Shown here in pieces: positions 26,163-35,405 of a stretch of DNA of 64,000 nucleotides (its first letter is position 1; each line of letters opens with the position of its first letter). Source of the DNA: Campylobacterales bacterium (GTDB lineage Bacteria; Campylobacterota; Campylobacteria; Campylobacterales; Sulfurimonadaceae); assembly GCA_016938735.1 (NCBI GenBank), contig JAFGUB010000005.1, positions 1 to 64,000 on the forward strand, read 5' to 3'. Position numbers and translations under genes: made by a program. Below the pieces are notes generated by a model, which ran no database searches, was not told the DNA's origin, and saw only the letters and a program-made list of their open reading frames with translations.

Positions 26163-27800
26163 ATGTTCGGTCGTATGAAAATTCGCACCAAAATCTGGGC
26201 GATCGTCTTGTTCGGGGTAGCGGGATTGTTGGCAGTGAGCCTCTTTGCCTTTACCGGATTCAAGGCGTCACAAGAGGGCTTTGAGCAGCTCAAAGAGCAG
26301 CAGCTCAAGTTGATCGAGCGCTCTATGGCGATTGCCGATACGATCTCGAGCATGCAAAACATTCTGCTGACCGCCTCTGCGTCGAAGCTCCAGTTGGAAT
26401 CAGACTATGCGGGGCGTACCAAGTCGCTTTTGGAGCGTGCGCAAGGTGAAATCGACGCGCTAAAAACACTCGCTTCTCTCCCTTCTTTGAGCGCCTTACG
26501 CCCTATTGTCGAGAATGTTGAGACGCGCCTTAAGAGCCTCAAAGTGATCGGTTTGGGAATGGTCGAATCCTATAATGATCCCGACGCCGATGAAGATGAT
26601 CGAGTAGACGCGGTTTCCGGATTTAATTCGGTAGCGCTTAAAACCCGTACCGAGCTCGAGGCGCTGACCGATTTTTCCGCTAAAGCGTTAGAGGAAAATA
26701 CCAAAAAGTTCGGTGCTACCCTTGCGGATTACAAGCGTTATATCCTCTTTGTTTCGGTTTCGACCTTGCTGCTTTTGGTGCTGCTTGGCGGCTGGATCGT
26801 CTCTATGGTGCAGCAGGCGATCAAGGGGCTTCAGGCGACGATGGAACGGGTGATTCAAAGTCGTGATTTAAGCCGCGCCCATCAACCCGAAGGCGAAGAT
26901 GAGATCACACAGATTTATGTAGGCCTCAATGATCTTCTCTCCGCCATGCGCGTCGCGATTGGTGATTCCAAGCGCGCCGGGGAGCGGAATATGGCCTTGA
27001 CGCGAGATATGCAGGAGCGCTTTGGCGTGATGCGTTCAAGAATCGAGGAGACGCACCACAGCGTCGAGCGTGCTTCGGGCTACGGCAACGAGGTCAATAC
27101 GATGATACGAGACAGTATGCATCAGGCAGGAACGCTCAAAGAGGAGATTGCCGATGTGCAGGGCAGTCTTGATAGTGCGAGTCAGAACATCATGGAGATG
27201 ATCGAGCGGATCGGTAAGACGTCGCAGCTTGAAAACGTTCTCGTGGATCATTTGGGACAGCTCAATCAAGATGCGGTGCAGATCAAAACGGTGTTGCAGG
27301 TGATCAGCGATATTGCCGATCAGACCAATCTGCTGGCGCTTAACGCGGCCATCGAAGCAGCGCGCGCAGGGGAGCACGGGCGCGGTTTTGCGGTGGTCGC
27401 CGATGAGGTTAGAAAGCTCGCAGAACGCACCCAAAAAAGCCTTACCGAAATCAATGCCTCCGTCAATGTCATTGTGCAGTCTATCGGCGATGTGAGCGAT
27501 CGGATGAATCAAAACGCTCAGGGCATTCACGCGCTCACCACCCTCTCGAGCGACGTTGAACAGCGGTTGAAGCACACTTTTGACATGATGGACAAAACAT
27601 CGGTGGCGATGGACCGCTCGCTCTCGACGCTGGAGAAAACGGGGCACAACGTATCGCAGATTTTGCGGACGGTAGATGAGATTCATCATGAGCTGCGCCA
27701 AAACGTCGAGAACATCACGGTGATCGACAGCGAGATCGAACAGCTCGGTCAAACAGCCATTCATCTTGATAAACAGTTGGGACAGTTCAAAACCAGTTGA
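26163..27800 (+). CDS. Methyl-accepting chemotaxis protein
   Basis: A 545-residue transducer: membrane helix 1 (about 11-30), a periplasmic helical sensor domain (about 35-190) without a PAS/Cache pattern, membrane helix 2 (193-214), a HAMP-like linker, and a cytoplasmic coiled coil. The signalling tip contains [20 protein letters not shown] followed by [18 protein letters not shown]. The ligand is unknown. GGAGG lies 6 bases before ATG 26163. It is 29 bases after the DUF3373 gene in the same direction, so it may be co-expressed with that porin. Confidence 0.93.
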   Translation: MFGRMKIRTKIWAIVLFGVAGLLAVSLFAFTGFKASQEGFEQLKEQQLKLIERSMAIADTISSMQNILLTASASKLQLESDYAGRTKSLLERAQGEIDALKTLASLPSLSALRPIVENVETRLKSLKVIGLGMVESYNDPDADEDDRVDAVSGFNSVALKTRTELEALTDFSAKALEENTKKFGATLADYKRYILFVSVSTLLLLVLLGGWIVSMVQQAIKGLQATMERVIQSRDLSRAHQPEGEDEITQIYVGLNDLLSAMRVAIGDSKRAGERNMALTRDMQERFGVMRSRIEETHHSVERASGYGNEVNTMIRDSMHQAGTLKEEIADVQGSLDSASQNIMEMIERIGKTSQLENVLVDHLGQLNQDAVQIKTVLQVISDIADQTNLLALNAAIEAARAGEHGRGFAVVADEVRKLAERTQKSLTEINASVNVIVQSIGDVSDRMNQNAQGIHALTTLSSDVEQRLKHTFDMMDKTSVAMDRSLSTLEKTGHNVSQILRTVDEIHHELRQNVENITVIDSEIEQLGQTAIHLDKQLGQFKTS

Positions 27801-27831
27801 TCGTTACATGAAGCGGTTGGGGGGAGTTTGC

Positions 27832-27837
27832 TATAAT
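27832..27837 (+). promoter_or_regulatory. -10 element of the ABC-F gene
   Basis: TATAAT preceded by TGC (extended -10 form), 35 bases before ATG 27873. The exact palindrome at 27852-27861 lies between it and the start codon. Confidence 0.65.
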
Positions 27838-27851
27838 GGCGCCCAAAATCC

Positions 27852-27861
27852 TTACATGTAA
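27852..27861. repeat. TTACATGTAA in the ABC-F leader
   Basis: Non-coding exact copy starting 14 bases after the -10 box and ending 11 bases before the start codon. Confidence 0.85.
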
Positions 27862-27872
27862 AGAGCGCTTTT

Positions 27873-29477
27873 ATGGTACAAACGATTAACCTCACCAAGC
27901 GGTTCGGCAGCCGCATCCTTTTTGAAAATATCAACCTCAAACTTGACCGCCACAAACGCTACGGCCTCATCGGGGCCAACGGCGCGGGCAAGACCACCTT
28001 TTTGAAAATCCTCAGCGGCGAAGAGCGCGAGTATGAGGGCGAAGTGGTCGTTGAAAACGGTCTCAAAGTGGGCACGTTGGGACAAAACCAGTTCGCTTTT
28101 GAAGAGTTTACGATCCTAGACGCCGTGCTGTACGGCAACCGCCGCCTCTATGACGCCATCAAGGAAAAAGAGCGCCTCTACGCCGAGGGCAACTTCGATG
28201 ACGACAAGGTCAACGACCGTCTCGCCGAGCTAGAGACCATCTGCGTCGAAGAGGACCCCACCTACGAATACGACGTGAACATCGCCAAAATCCTAGAGAA
28301 CGTCGGCATCCCCGTAGAGGAGCACCACAACACGATGAGCTCGCTCAAAAGCTCCGATAAGTTCAAAGTCCTGCTCGCCCAGGTGCTCTATCCCAAACCC
28401 GATGTGCTTTTTCTCGATGAGCCCACCAACAACCTCGACATCGAAACGATCGGCTGGCTCGAAGACGAGCTGCAACGCCATGAGGGGACGATGGTGGTCA
28501 TCTCGCACGACCGCCACTTCCTCAACGCCGTCGTGACCCATATCCTTGACGTGGATTTCCAGAAGATCCGTGAATTTACGGGCACTTATGATGACTGGTA
28601 TATCGCCGCCAACGTGATCGCCAAACAGCAAGAGGCCGACAACGCCAAAAAGCTCAAGGAAAAAGAGCAGCTCGAAGCCTTCGTGCGTCGCTTCTCCGCC
28701 AACGCTTCCAAAGCCAAGCAGGCCACCAGCCGCCAAAAGCAGCTTGAAAAGCTCAAGATCGACGATATCAAACCCTCTAGCCGCCGTGATCCGAGTATCG
28801 TGTTTAAGCCCAAGCGGGTGATGGGGGACGAGGCGCTGGAGGTGGTACATGTAAGCCATAGCTATGGTGATTTAGAGGTGCTGCGCGACATTAGCCTGCG
28901 CATCGAGCCGGGTGAGAAGATTGCGCTGATCGGTGCCAACGGCGTGGGTAAAACCACGCTGGTGAAGATCATCATGGAGGAGCTTAAACCCTCATCAGGC
29001 GAGATCAAGTGGGGCGCGACCATCGAGAGTAGCTACTTCCCTCAAGACACTACCGACAAGATCAAAGGCACGGGCACGCTTTATGACTGGCTGCGCGGCT
29101 TCGATCCCAAGCGCGAAATCTCCGAGATCCGCAACTGTCTGGGGCGGATGCTCTTTAACGGCGAGCAGCAAGAGAAGAGCGTCGAGAAGATCAGCGGGGG
29201 TGAAAAACACCGCATGATGCTCTCTAAAATGATGCTGGAGCAGGGCAACTTTTTGGTGCTTGACGAACCCACCAACCACCTTGACCTTGAAGCCATCGTG
29301 GCGCTGGGCGAGGGGCTTTATGACTTTAGCGGTAACGTCATCTGCGTCAGCCACGACCGTGAACTACTCGATGCCTTTGCCAACCGCATTATTGAGCTGC
29401 ACCGTGACGGTAGCTATATCGACTTCAAAGGAAGTTACGAAGAGTTTGTCGAGGCCAAGGCCAATGGACACCTATAA
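27873..29477 (+). CDS. ABC-F family ribosome-associated ATPase (YbiT-like)
   Basis: A 534-residue soluble protein with two ABC ATPase cassettes: Walker A GANGAGKTTFLKIL and GANGVGKTTLVKII, Walker B LFLDEPTNNLD and LVLDEPTNHLD, signature SGGEKHRMMLSKM. They are joined by a charged linker (about residues 245-320) that contacts the ribosomal E site in this family. No membrane segments. ABC-F proteins regulate translation elongation or protect the ribosome; YbiT-type is the best match by its start VQTINLTKRFGSRILFENIN. It overlaps the next gene by 14 bases. Confidence 0.9.
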   Translation: MVQTINLTKRFGSRILFENINLKLDRHKRYGLIGANGAGKTTFLKILSGEEREYEGEVVVENGLKVGTLGQNQFAFEEFTILDAVLYGNRRLYDAIKEKERLYAEGNFDDDKVNDRLAELETICVEEDPTYEYDVNIAKILENVGIPVEEHHNTMSSLKSSDKFKVLLAQVLYPKPDVLFLDEPTNNLDIETIGWLEDELQRHEGTMVVISHDRHFLNAVVTHILDVDFQKIREFTGTYDDWYIAANVIAKQQEADNAKKLKEKEQLEAFVRRFSANASKAKQATSRQKQLEKLKIDDIKPSSRRDPSIVFKPKRVMGDEALEVVHVSHSYGDLEVLRDISLRIEPGEKIALIGANGVGKTTLVKIIMEELKPSSGEIKWGATIESSYFPQDTTDKIKGTGTLYDWLRGFDPKREISEIRNCLGRMLFNGEQQEKSVEKISGGEKHRMMLSKMMLEQGNFLVLDEPTNHLDLEAIVALGEGLYDFSGNVICVSHDRELLDAFANRIIELHRDGSYIDFKGSYEEFVEAKANGHL

Positions 29478-30306
29478 GGAGTACGTCGGGCTGGGGGTGG
29501 CGAGCAACTTTGCCCTGCACCTGCAGCAAGCAGGCGAAGCGGCGGATTTTAAAGAGGTGGTCACTGATGATCCCAACGGGCCTAAAGGGATGTTTCCCTT
29601 TTATCTGAGCGGTTTTGAGGGGCAGCTAGGGGTTTATCCCCTTAGCGCTGATACGATCATTTTGCCCGAGGGCGAGGCCAATGTGCAGATGGAGCCGGAG
29701 GTGGCACTGCTGTGTGATCTGGAGTATGAGGGTGAGCGGATCGCTTCGGTGACGCCGCGCTATTTTGCTGCTTATAACGACTGCTCCATTCGCAAAGAGG
29801 GAGCGCGCAAGATCAGTGAGAAGAAGAACTGGGGGGCCTGCTCCAAAGGGCTCTCAGAGCAACTCATTCCCATCGAAAAGTTTGAAGCGGGCGGGGATAT
29901 CGACCGTTGGCGCATCGCCTCTTTTTTGCGTCGGCGCGGGGATGTCTTTCGCTACGGCGAGGATGTGGAGCTGGTGGGGTATAGCTACTTTCACGCCAAA
30001 CTGCTCACCTGGATCAAAGATCAGATCAACACACAGCGTGACTTTGGGCCGCTTGAAGACATTCAAAGCTACCTGCTTACATGTAATAAGCCCAAGCAGG
30101 CGATCATCAGCATCGGTGCGACGCGCTACACCTTTTACGGTGAGAGCACCTTCTTGCGCGAAGGCGATGAAGCGATCGTGGTGCTCTACAACGACGACTT
30201 TTGCTGTCCCAACGAGATTCTCAAGCGCGTGGTGAAAAACAACTATGAAGCACATAGCGGTATCAGCTTGCTGCGACAGAAGGTGATCCGTGGCCAAGGG
30301 GAGTAA
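29464..30306 (+). CDS. Conserved protein, DUF5718-like
   Basis: A 280-residue soluble protein of unknown function beginning MDTYKEYVGLGVASNFALHL. Visible conserved stretches are EVALLCDLEYEGERI, AAYNDCSIRKEGARKISEKK and LLTCNKPKQAIISIGATRY. It has a fumarylacetoacetate-hydrolase-like feel (EPEVALLCDLEY, YNDCSIR), but I cannot confirm this. ATG 29464 was chosen because it lies just inside the ABC-F gene end, giving a 14-base overlap; a longer upstream frame would overlap deeply. It overlaps the SUI1 gene. A palindrome (30077) is read Thr-Cys-Asn. Confidence 0.6.
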   Translation: MDTYKEYVGLGVASNFALHLQQAGEAADFKEVVTDDPNGPKGMFPFYLSGFEGQLGVYPLSADTIILPEGEANVQMEPEVALLCDLEYEGERIASVTPRYFAAYNDCSIRKEGARKISEKKNWGACSKGLSEQLIPIEKFEAGGDIDRWRIASFLRRRGDVFRYGEDVELVGYSYFHAKLLTWIKDQINTQRDFGPLEDIQSYLLTCNKPKQAIISIGATRYTFYGESTFLREGDEAIVVLYNDDFCCPNEILKRVVKNNYEAHSGISLLRQKVIRGQGE

Positions 30307-30625
30307 GCTCGATCTTGCTTTTGGCGCCAACTGGGATGAGGGTTGGGCGATGGTGGATGAGGCTGCAACCGGCACTGAGCCGCTGCTACTGGAGCCGCAA
30401 AAGCATCAACTCTATTTCAAACGCGAAAAGCGCCGAGGTAAGGTCGTCACCCTTGTAGGTCCTTTACATGTAAGCCCCAAAAAGTCTCAGGAACTTTTGG
30501 GTGAGCTCAAAAAGAGTCTCGGTTGCGGCGGTAGCTTCAAAGAGGAGTTTATCGAGCTGCAAGGTGAGGTGGAAGTTAAGGCGCGCCCCCTTTTGGAAGC
30601 GCAAGGGTATCGGTTCAAACGATGA
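30290..30625 (+). CDS. SUI1/eIF1-family translation factor (YciH-like)
   Basis: A 111-residue protein whose C-terminal half is a SUI1 domain: GKVVTLVGPL, then LLGELKKSLGCGGSFKEE and IELQGEVEVKARPLLEAQGY. Bacterial YciH is implicated in start-codon discrimination and translation inhibition under stress. The start is GTG 30290, overlapping the preceding gene by 17 bases. A palindrome (30464) in the domain is read Leu-His-Val. Confidence 0.88.
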   Translation: MAKGSKLDLAFGANWDEGWAMVDEAATGTEPLLLEPQKHQLYFKREKRRGKVVTLVGPLHVSPKKSQELLGELKKSLGCGGSFKEEFIELQGEVEVKARPLLEAQGYRFKR

Positions 30626-31416
30626 GGCTGATTGGGACGTTGCTGCTCTTAAGCTTGAGCGTGCACGCCGAGTGGGAACGCTTCGAAAAAGTCGCTGCAA
30701 CGAACGCCGCTATCGCCTCTGCGATTATCGGTTGGGGCGCTCTGGAATGGGACTACGGTCATACTGCGCCGCATGGGCACAACGAGGGGTGGTTCGAGCG
30801 CGATACCAGTAACGGCGGCGCAGACAAGAGCGGCCATTTTCTCATCAACTATATGATGGGTCGCGGTCTCTCAAGCGCCTTTGAATCATGGGGTTATACG
30901 CGCGAAGAGGCCGCTGCGTGGGGGGCGCTGAGCGCTTTTGCGCAGTCTACGCTGGTGATGGAGATCGGCGATTCCACCAGTCTAGAGCACGGCTTTTCCT
31001 ATGAGGACGCCATCAGCAATCTACTGGGCGCGACGGCGGGATATCTGTGGTATCGCTACCCCTCTTTGGCCTCCAAGATCGACTTTCGCGTCGAGTATGC
31101 ACCTGATTGGTCGCAAAAAATAGAGAGCGATTTTACGACTGATTATGAGTCGATGAAGCATCTCATGGCGATTAAGGCATCCGGGTTTGAGGCGCTGCGC
31201 ACGACGTCTTTGCAGTATCTGGAGCTGCACTTTGGCTACTACAGCCGCCATTTTGACCATGACTCTTTGCCGCTTGAGGGAAGAGAGCGTTATCTGTATG
31301 CAGGCGTCGGCATCAACCTTTCGCATCTGCTCTCTCCTGTGCTGGGCGGCTATAGCGGCGTATTCAATTATCTGCAACTTCCCTATACCTACCTTGAAGC
31401 GCGAAAGGAGCGGTAG
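30622..31416 (+). CDS. DUF2279/YfiM-like membrane-associated protein
   Basis: A 264-residue protein with a signal peptide (MRLIGTLLLLSLSVHA) and several amphipathic or hydrophobic helices. The segment GADKSGHFLINYMMGRGLSS, then LVMEIGDSTSLEHGFSYED, matches the DUF2279 family (His and Asp conserved). Family function is unknown. It overlaps the SUI1 gene by 4 bases and is directly followed, with no gap, by another membrane protein. Confidence 0.65.
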   Translation: MRLIGTLLLLSLSVHAEWERFEKVAATNAAIASAIIGWGALEWDYGHTAPHGHNEGWFERDTSNGGADKSGHFLINYMMGRGLSSAFESWGYTREEAAAWGALSAFAQSTLVMEIGDSTSLEHGFSYEDAISNLLGATAGYLWYRYPSLASKIDFRVEYAPDWSQKIESDFTTDYESMKHLMAIKASGFEALRTTSLQYLELHFGYYSRHFDHDSLPLEGRERYLYAGVGINLSHLLSPVLGGYSGVFNYLQLPYTYLEARKER

Positions 31417-32202
31417 ATGATTTATGTCGCGGCAGTGCTCTATGGGCTTGGTTTGGCAACGGTGGTGCTCTGTGCGTGTTGTATGGAGGGGTTGCTAGAG
31501 CAAGCAACGCGCGAAAACGGCCTCTTTGAGACGATCAGCGTGGGGTTGCTGCTGTGGCTCGCTTACGAGGTGTACCGTGGCCGCAAGCGCTTTGGCGCGG
31601 CGTGGATGCGCTACGCTTCCGTGGCGTTTGCCCTGCTGGCCTTTGTAGCGGCGATGGAGGAGATCAGCTGGTTTCAGCACTATCTGGGCTTTGAGAGCGG
31701 TGCGTTTTTTGAGGCGCACAATCATCAACACGAGAGCAACCTGCACAACCTTATCCCCGCCCACATTTTTAGTTCATTCATCTACAGCGGCGTTTACGCC
31801 TTTTTTGTCTTTATACCGCTGATTTTGCGCTTGCATGAGGGGCTTTGGCGGCGTTTTGGTCTGTGGATGCCTGACGTACATGTAAGCCTTGTGACGCTTT
31901 ACGGCTCCTCTTTTCAGGCCTTTTTTTATGATGAGTTCGGGGCGTGGTTTGATATGGCGACGCTTTTTTTCGCACTCACGCTCTTGATCGCCGTTGTGAG
32001 TTTTAAGCAGCTCTGGACGCGTGCATTGGGGCTGCATACGCTCTTTGTGTTGACGGCTTTGGGTGTTTTAATGGCGTCGTATCGGGTCTTTGGTTTTTTC
32101 AATATGCAGTATGAGATCCGCGAGATGTTCGTGGTCTTTGCGGCGCTGCTGTATGTGCGCTTAGTACAACGCAATGCCGGTAAAGCCGCTGCTGCACACT
32201 AA
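31417..32202 (+). CDS. Multi-helix membrane protein with EEISW motif
   Basis: A 261-residue integral membrane protein with about seven helices. Between helices it has AAMEEISWFQHYLGF followed by HNHQHESNLHNL, a Glu/His-rich loop seen in a family of uncharacterised bacterial membrane proteins. The acidic and His residues could bind a metal, but that is inference. Starts immediately after the stop of the DUF2279 gene, so the pair is co-transcribed. No function assigned. Confidence 0.6.
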   Translation: MIYVAAVLYGLGLATVVLCACCMEGLLEQATRENGLFETISVGLLLWLAYEVYRGRKRFGAAWMRYASVAFALLAFVAAMEEISWFQHYLGFESGAFFEAHNHQHESNLHNLIPAHIFSSFIYSGVYAFFVFIPLILRLHEGLWRRFGLWMPDVHVSLVTLYGSSFQAFFYDEFGAWFDMATLFFALTLLIAVVSFKQLWTRALGLHTLFVLTALGVLMASYRVFGFFNMQYEIREMFVVFAALLYVRLVQRNAGKAAAAH

Positions 32203-32242
32203 AATCAAAAAGCGTTTGGTGAAAAGTAGTCAAACGGTGTCA

Positions 32243-32271
32243 AAAAGAGAGACCTGCATGTAATCTCTTTT
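32243..32271 (+). terminator. Weak AT-rich hairpin before the GGDEF gene
   Basis: AAAAGAGA (32243-32250) can pair with TCTCTTTT (32264-32271) around a 13-base loop, with the T-rich right arm acting as the tail. Weak, but well placed after the membrane protein gene. Confidence 0.3.
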
Positions 32272-32274
32272 GGC

Positions 32275-32280
32275 TATAAC
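32275..32280 (+). promoter_or_regulatory. Candidate -10 element of the GGDDF protein gene
   Basis: TATAAC ends 6 bases before ATG 32287, so a transcript starting at the usual distance would be leaderless. Confidence 0.4.
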
Positions 32281-32286
32281 ATCACC

Positions 32287-33774
32287 ATGACGACACAACG
32301 CCTTTATCACATATTGATCCTGTTGTTATTGCTCTTTTTTCTCACAGGACTCTCGTTGCAGCTGTTGTGGCATTTTGAGCTCAAATCTCAAAGCGATTAC
32401 GGTAGGCGAATCGAGCAGATTTCGGCGCTGTTTAAGCAGCTAGGGGATCTGGAGTTTGGCTTTTTTTATGAAAAAGAGATAGGCTATTTCACGCTCCTTC
32501 AAGAGGAGCGCGACGATTTTAAGCACCTCGATGCAATGCCGCTTCATACCGACGCGATGGGAATCGAGCGCGAATATACGCTTGAACAGCGGCACGCAAT
32601 GGATGCCTTCAGTGCGCACACGCGTCGCTACATTGAGCTGCTAGATCGCATCTTGGATCGGCAACGGCGTTTAGGATTAAACCACAATGAAGGGCTTTAT
32701 GGAGCACTACGCGATCATGCCCACGCTTTTGAGGCGGTTGCGGTGCAGCTACACGATGAGCATCTGATGGCGCAGGTGCTGATGCTGCGCCGGCACGAAA
32801 AGGATTTCATGCTGCGCGGACTGGATGAGTACGTAGAAAAATATGACGCGCTCTATCAAAGGCTCCACGACGAGATGCATCTGCCACCGTACGATCAAAC
32901 CCCCGCTTTGTTAGAAGCACTCGAAGGATACCGCAGCAACTGGCTGGAGTTTGTCACGCTTTTTCGTGAGGTTGGGTTTGGTACTTCTGGCGGTTTGACG
33001 GCGCAGACGAAGCAGTTGCGCGGTAGTTTCAAGACGCTACTGCAGCGCCATCAAAGCGCGCAGGCGGTGCATACCCAAAAGCTTGAGGCGGATCTTTCGG
33101 TAGTGGTGCTTTTTAACTACTTTAGCTTTTCGTTGCTGGTGCTGGTAGTGATCTTTTTGCGTAAAGAGGTGGCCCACGCGCAGGAGCGCAACCCGCTCAC
33201 CGGACTCAACGGCAACCGCCGCATCGAAGCACATCTAAAAACACTACTGCACTACCGCTCGCCGCGTCTTGTGATCTACTTCGATTTTGATAACTTCAAG
33301 CCCTTCAACGACCGTTTCGGGTTCAAAGTGGGAGATGAGGCTATTGCCCACTTTGCGCAACTGCTGCGCGATATCTTTGGCAAAAAGGGATATTTTATCG
33401 GACATGTGGGGGGTGATGATTTCATCGTGATGGAGACGCAAGGCGATTTTGATAAAAGCCTCAAAAAGGTGCTGAAAATTCAGCGCCTCTTTGAGGGGTT
33501 TGCGCTGGGTTACTATACCAGCGAGGAGGTGGCGGCAGGTCAGGTACGGATCAAAGACCGTTACGGTGTTGAGCGAGATATGTCACTCTTGCAGGTGAGT
33601 GCGGCGATGTTGCAGTTGCACGCCCAGATTCGTATTCACGACGCCAAAGAGGTCGCCGCACTCATCAACGAGCTAAAGCCGCTCTCAAAAGCCTACGGCT
33701 TCGCGGCGCTGAGTGTCTGGAACCCGGACACTCCTTACATCGAGTATCCTGTGCACGCCGATCAGCTTAGCTGA
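32287..33774 (+). CDS. Membrane-bound diguanylate cyclase-like protein (GGDDF)
   Basis: A 495-residue protein: membrane helix (about 8-28), a periplasmic helical domain to about residue 275, membrane helix (about 276-293), then a GGDEF-type domain with NPLTGLNGNRRIEAHL, IYFDFDNFKPFNDRFGF and the signature as GGDDF (residues 375-379). The second acidic Glu of canonical GG[DE]EF is Asp, so activity is likely weakened or uncertain. No RxxD inhibitory site is apparent before it. The C-terminal ~100 residues continue beyond a typical GGDEF domain. There is no ribosome-binding site between the -10 and the ATG. Its 3' end overlaps the convergent GGDEF gene by 13 bases. Confidence 0.8.
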   Translation: MTTQRLYHILILLLLLFFLTGLSLQLLWHFELKSQSDYGRRIEQISALFKQLGDLEFGFFYEKEIGYFTLLQEERDDFKHLDAMPLHTDAMGIEREYTLEQRHAMDAFSAHTRRYIELLDRILDRQRRLGLNHNEGLYGALRDHAHAFEAVAVQLHDEHLMAQVLMLRRHEKDFMLRGLDEYVEKYDALYQRLHDEMHLPPYDQTPALLEALEGYRSNWLEFVTLFREVGFGTSGGLTAQTKQLRGSFKTLLQRHQSAQAVHTQKLEADLSVVVLFNYFSFSLLVLVVIFLRKEVAHAQERNPLTGLNGNRRIEAHLKTLLHYRSPRLVIYFDFDNFKPFNDRFGFKVGDEAIAHFAQLLRDIFGKKGYFIGHVGGDDFIVMETQGDFDKSLKKVLKIQRLFEGFALGYYTSEEVAAGQVRIKDRYGVERDMSLLQVSAAMLQLHAQIRIHDAKEVAALINELKPLSKAYGFAALSVWNPDTPYIEYPVHADQLS

Positions 33775-34958
33775 CGCAAACAAAAGCGGTTTCGCCCCTG
33801 CTCTTTGGCACTGTAGAGCTCTTTGTCGGCTTCGCCCATGAGCTGATCGCCGCTGAGCCCTTCATGCGCGCGGGCGTATACGACGCCTACGGAGACGGTG
33901 AGATGGTCATGCACTTTGCTTGAGGCGTGCGGGATCTCTAATGCGCGGATGCGCTCGAGTATCTGCGCGGCGACGGTTTTGGCGTTGTGGGCGTCGGTAT
34001 CGACCAGCAATACCCCAAACTCTTCGCCGCCGAGACGAAAAAGGTAGTCTCCTGGGCGTCGCAGCAGTGCTTTGAGGGCAAGTGCGGTCGCTTTGAGGGC
34101 ATTGTCGCCCTCGAGATGACCGTAGGTATCGTTGTACTGTTTGAAGTAGTCGATATCGAGCATCATAAAGACGATGACGCTTTTCGTGCGTTTGGCGCGG
34201 GCGAGCTCGCGTTCGAAAATGATGTTGAAATAGCGGCGGTTATAAAGGGTGGTGAGGGTGTCCGTGTAGGAGGCCTCTTCGAGCTTTTTGTTGGAGCGTT
34301 TGAGCTGCTGTGTCGTTTGCTGCAGGGCAATTTGGGTGCGGTTGATGCTGCGAAAGACCAGCAGGCTTAAAAAGGTAATCATGAGCATCACGCCGATCAT
34401 CACCACGGTGAAGCGAAAGAGGGTGGTGTCGTAGCTTTGCAGCAGCTTTTGGCGCTCAAAGCGGGCAACGTCGTTTTCGTAGCGGATCAGATCGAGCAGC
34501 GCCTGTTGGGTGGGTTCAAGGATTTTGAGCAGGGCGTGTACGGAGGCGTCGGAACAGGAGGTGCCGCAGCTCTCTAACAAGGAGAGCACGGCACGTTCGC
34601 TCGATTCGATTAGCCCGGAAGTATAGTCGATGAAAGGGCGTTCGCCGGGTTCTTTGTAGCTGCTTGCGTAGTCGTGCCAGTTCTTTTTGATCTCGCTTAG
34701 CGCCACGGAGATGCCGTGCAAGGCCGGGAGTTCAGGAGCACGTAGTAGGGTGATCTCGACGCGGTCGCGGTAGAGGTGCAGCATTGTATGCAACTGTGTC
34801 GTCGGCATGAGCGCGCCGAAATAGAGCCGATCGAGCCGCTCTTTCATGCTTTGAATGTTTTGAAAGCCGACGCCCGCAATGATGGCAAGACTGATCAGGA
34901 TAAAAAAGGTGAGGATCAGCAGCTTGGCTTTGAAGCTCAGACGGTGTAAAAAAGACAT
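33762..34958 (-). CDS. Membrane-bound diguanylate cyclase (GGEEF, with I-site)
   Basis: A 398-residue protein with an N-terminal membrane helix (about 11-33), a four-helix-bundle-type periplasmic domain, a second helix (about 180-205), a short coiled coil, then a GGDEF domain: DTLTTLYNRRYFNIIFE, MLDIDYFKQYNDTYGHLEGD and RLGGEEFGVLL. RPGD lies exactly five residues before GGEEF, the canonical product-inhibition I-site, so this should be an active, feedback-controlled c-di-GMP synthase. Start 34958 was chosen for the GGAG at good spacing; that GGAG directly abuts a palindrome copy (34967). Confidence 0.9.
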   Translation of the reverse strand: MSFLHRLSFKAKLLILTFFILISLAIIAGVGFQNIQSMKERLDRLYFGALMPTTQLHTMLHLYRDRVEITLLRAPELPALHGISVALSEIKKNWHDYASSYKEPGERPFIDYTSGLIESSERAVLSLLESCGTSCSDASVHALLKILEPTQQALLDLIRYENDVARFERQKLLQSYDTTLFRFTVVMIGVMLMITFLSLLVFRSINRTQIALQQTTQQLKRSNKKLEEASYTDTLTTLYNRRYFNIIFERELARAKRTKSVIVFMMLDIDYFKQYNDTYGHLEGDNALKATALALKALLRRPGDYLFRLGGEEFGVLLVDTDAHNAKTVAAQILERIRALEIPHASSKVHDHLTVSVGVVYARAHEGLSGDQLMGEADKELYSAKEQGRNRFCLRQLS

Positions 34959-34966
34959 ACGGCTCC

Positions 34967-34976
34967 TTACATGTAA
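34967..34976. repeat. TTACATGTAA upstream of the GGEEF gene
   Basis: Exact copy between divergent genes. On the minus strand it runs directly into the ribosome-binding site (TTACATGTAAGGAG) of the GGEEF gene. Confidence 0.85.
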
Positions 34977-34998
34977 GGCTAAAGCAAGTTTCATGCCA

Positions 34999-35004
34999 TA
35001 CAAT
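34999..35004 (+). promoter_or_regulatory. -10 element of the 104-residue gene
   Basis: TACAAT followed by AAAAGGAG at 35011-35018 and ATG 35024, giving a very short leader. Confidence 0.5.
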
Positions 35005-35023
35005 GTCGAAAAAAGGAGCCCCC

Positions 35024-35338
35024 ATGGCCAAACGCCTCTTCAAAAACGCACGTATCAAGCAGATCGTTCACAATATCGCCGAGGATTTTAGGTTTTCGGG
35101 CGAAGTGGACAGCTACGCACTGCTCTTTTATAAAGCCGACAGCGACGGCGGCGTGAGCGGCGGCGACATCGATAAGATGCTTGAATACGTGACGACGGGT
35201 CTTGGCGAACTCAAAGATAATATCGCTTGGCGCGAGCAGTTCATGAACGAAAATCAAGGCTTTGACGAGATCAAGATGCTTGAAAACCTCAGAACGATTG
35301 AAGAGGAGTATCAGGAGTTGCAGGCGTTTTTGAGGTAG
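35024..35338 (+). CDS. Small conserved-looking soluble protein, unknown function
   Basis: A 104-residue protein beginning MAKRLFKNARIKQIVHNI, helical in prediction by eye, with a Gly/Asp turn (ADSDGGVSGGDIDKML) and an acidic C-terminal helix (TIEEEYQELQAFLR). No family recognised. The AAAGGAG and TACAAT upstream support it as a genuine, singly transcribed gene. It is divergent from the GGEEF gene. Confidence 0.6.
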   Translation: MAKRLFKNARIKQIVHNIAEDFRFSGEVDSYALLFYKADSDGGVSGGDIDKMLEYVTTGLGELKDNIAWREQFMNENQGFDEIKMLENLRTIEEEYQELQAFLR

Positions 35339-35369
35339 AGGGAGCTGTCGGCATCAGTAGTGTTTGAGG

Positions 35370-35375
35370 TACAAT
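35370..35375 (+). promoter_or_regulatory. -10 element of the zeta-toxin-like module
   Basis: TACAAT, 30 bases before GTG 35406, with AAGGAG at 35394-35399 between. Confidence 0.5.
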
Positions 35376-35405
35376 AGCTGCATTGAAGATCGCAAGGAGT
35401 GAGGT

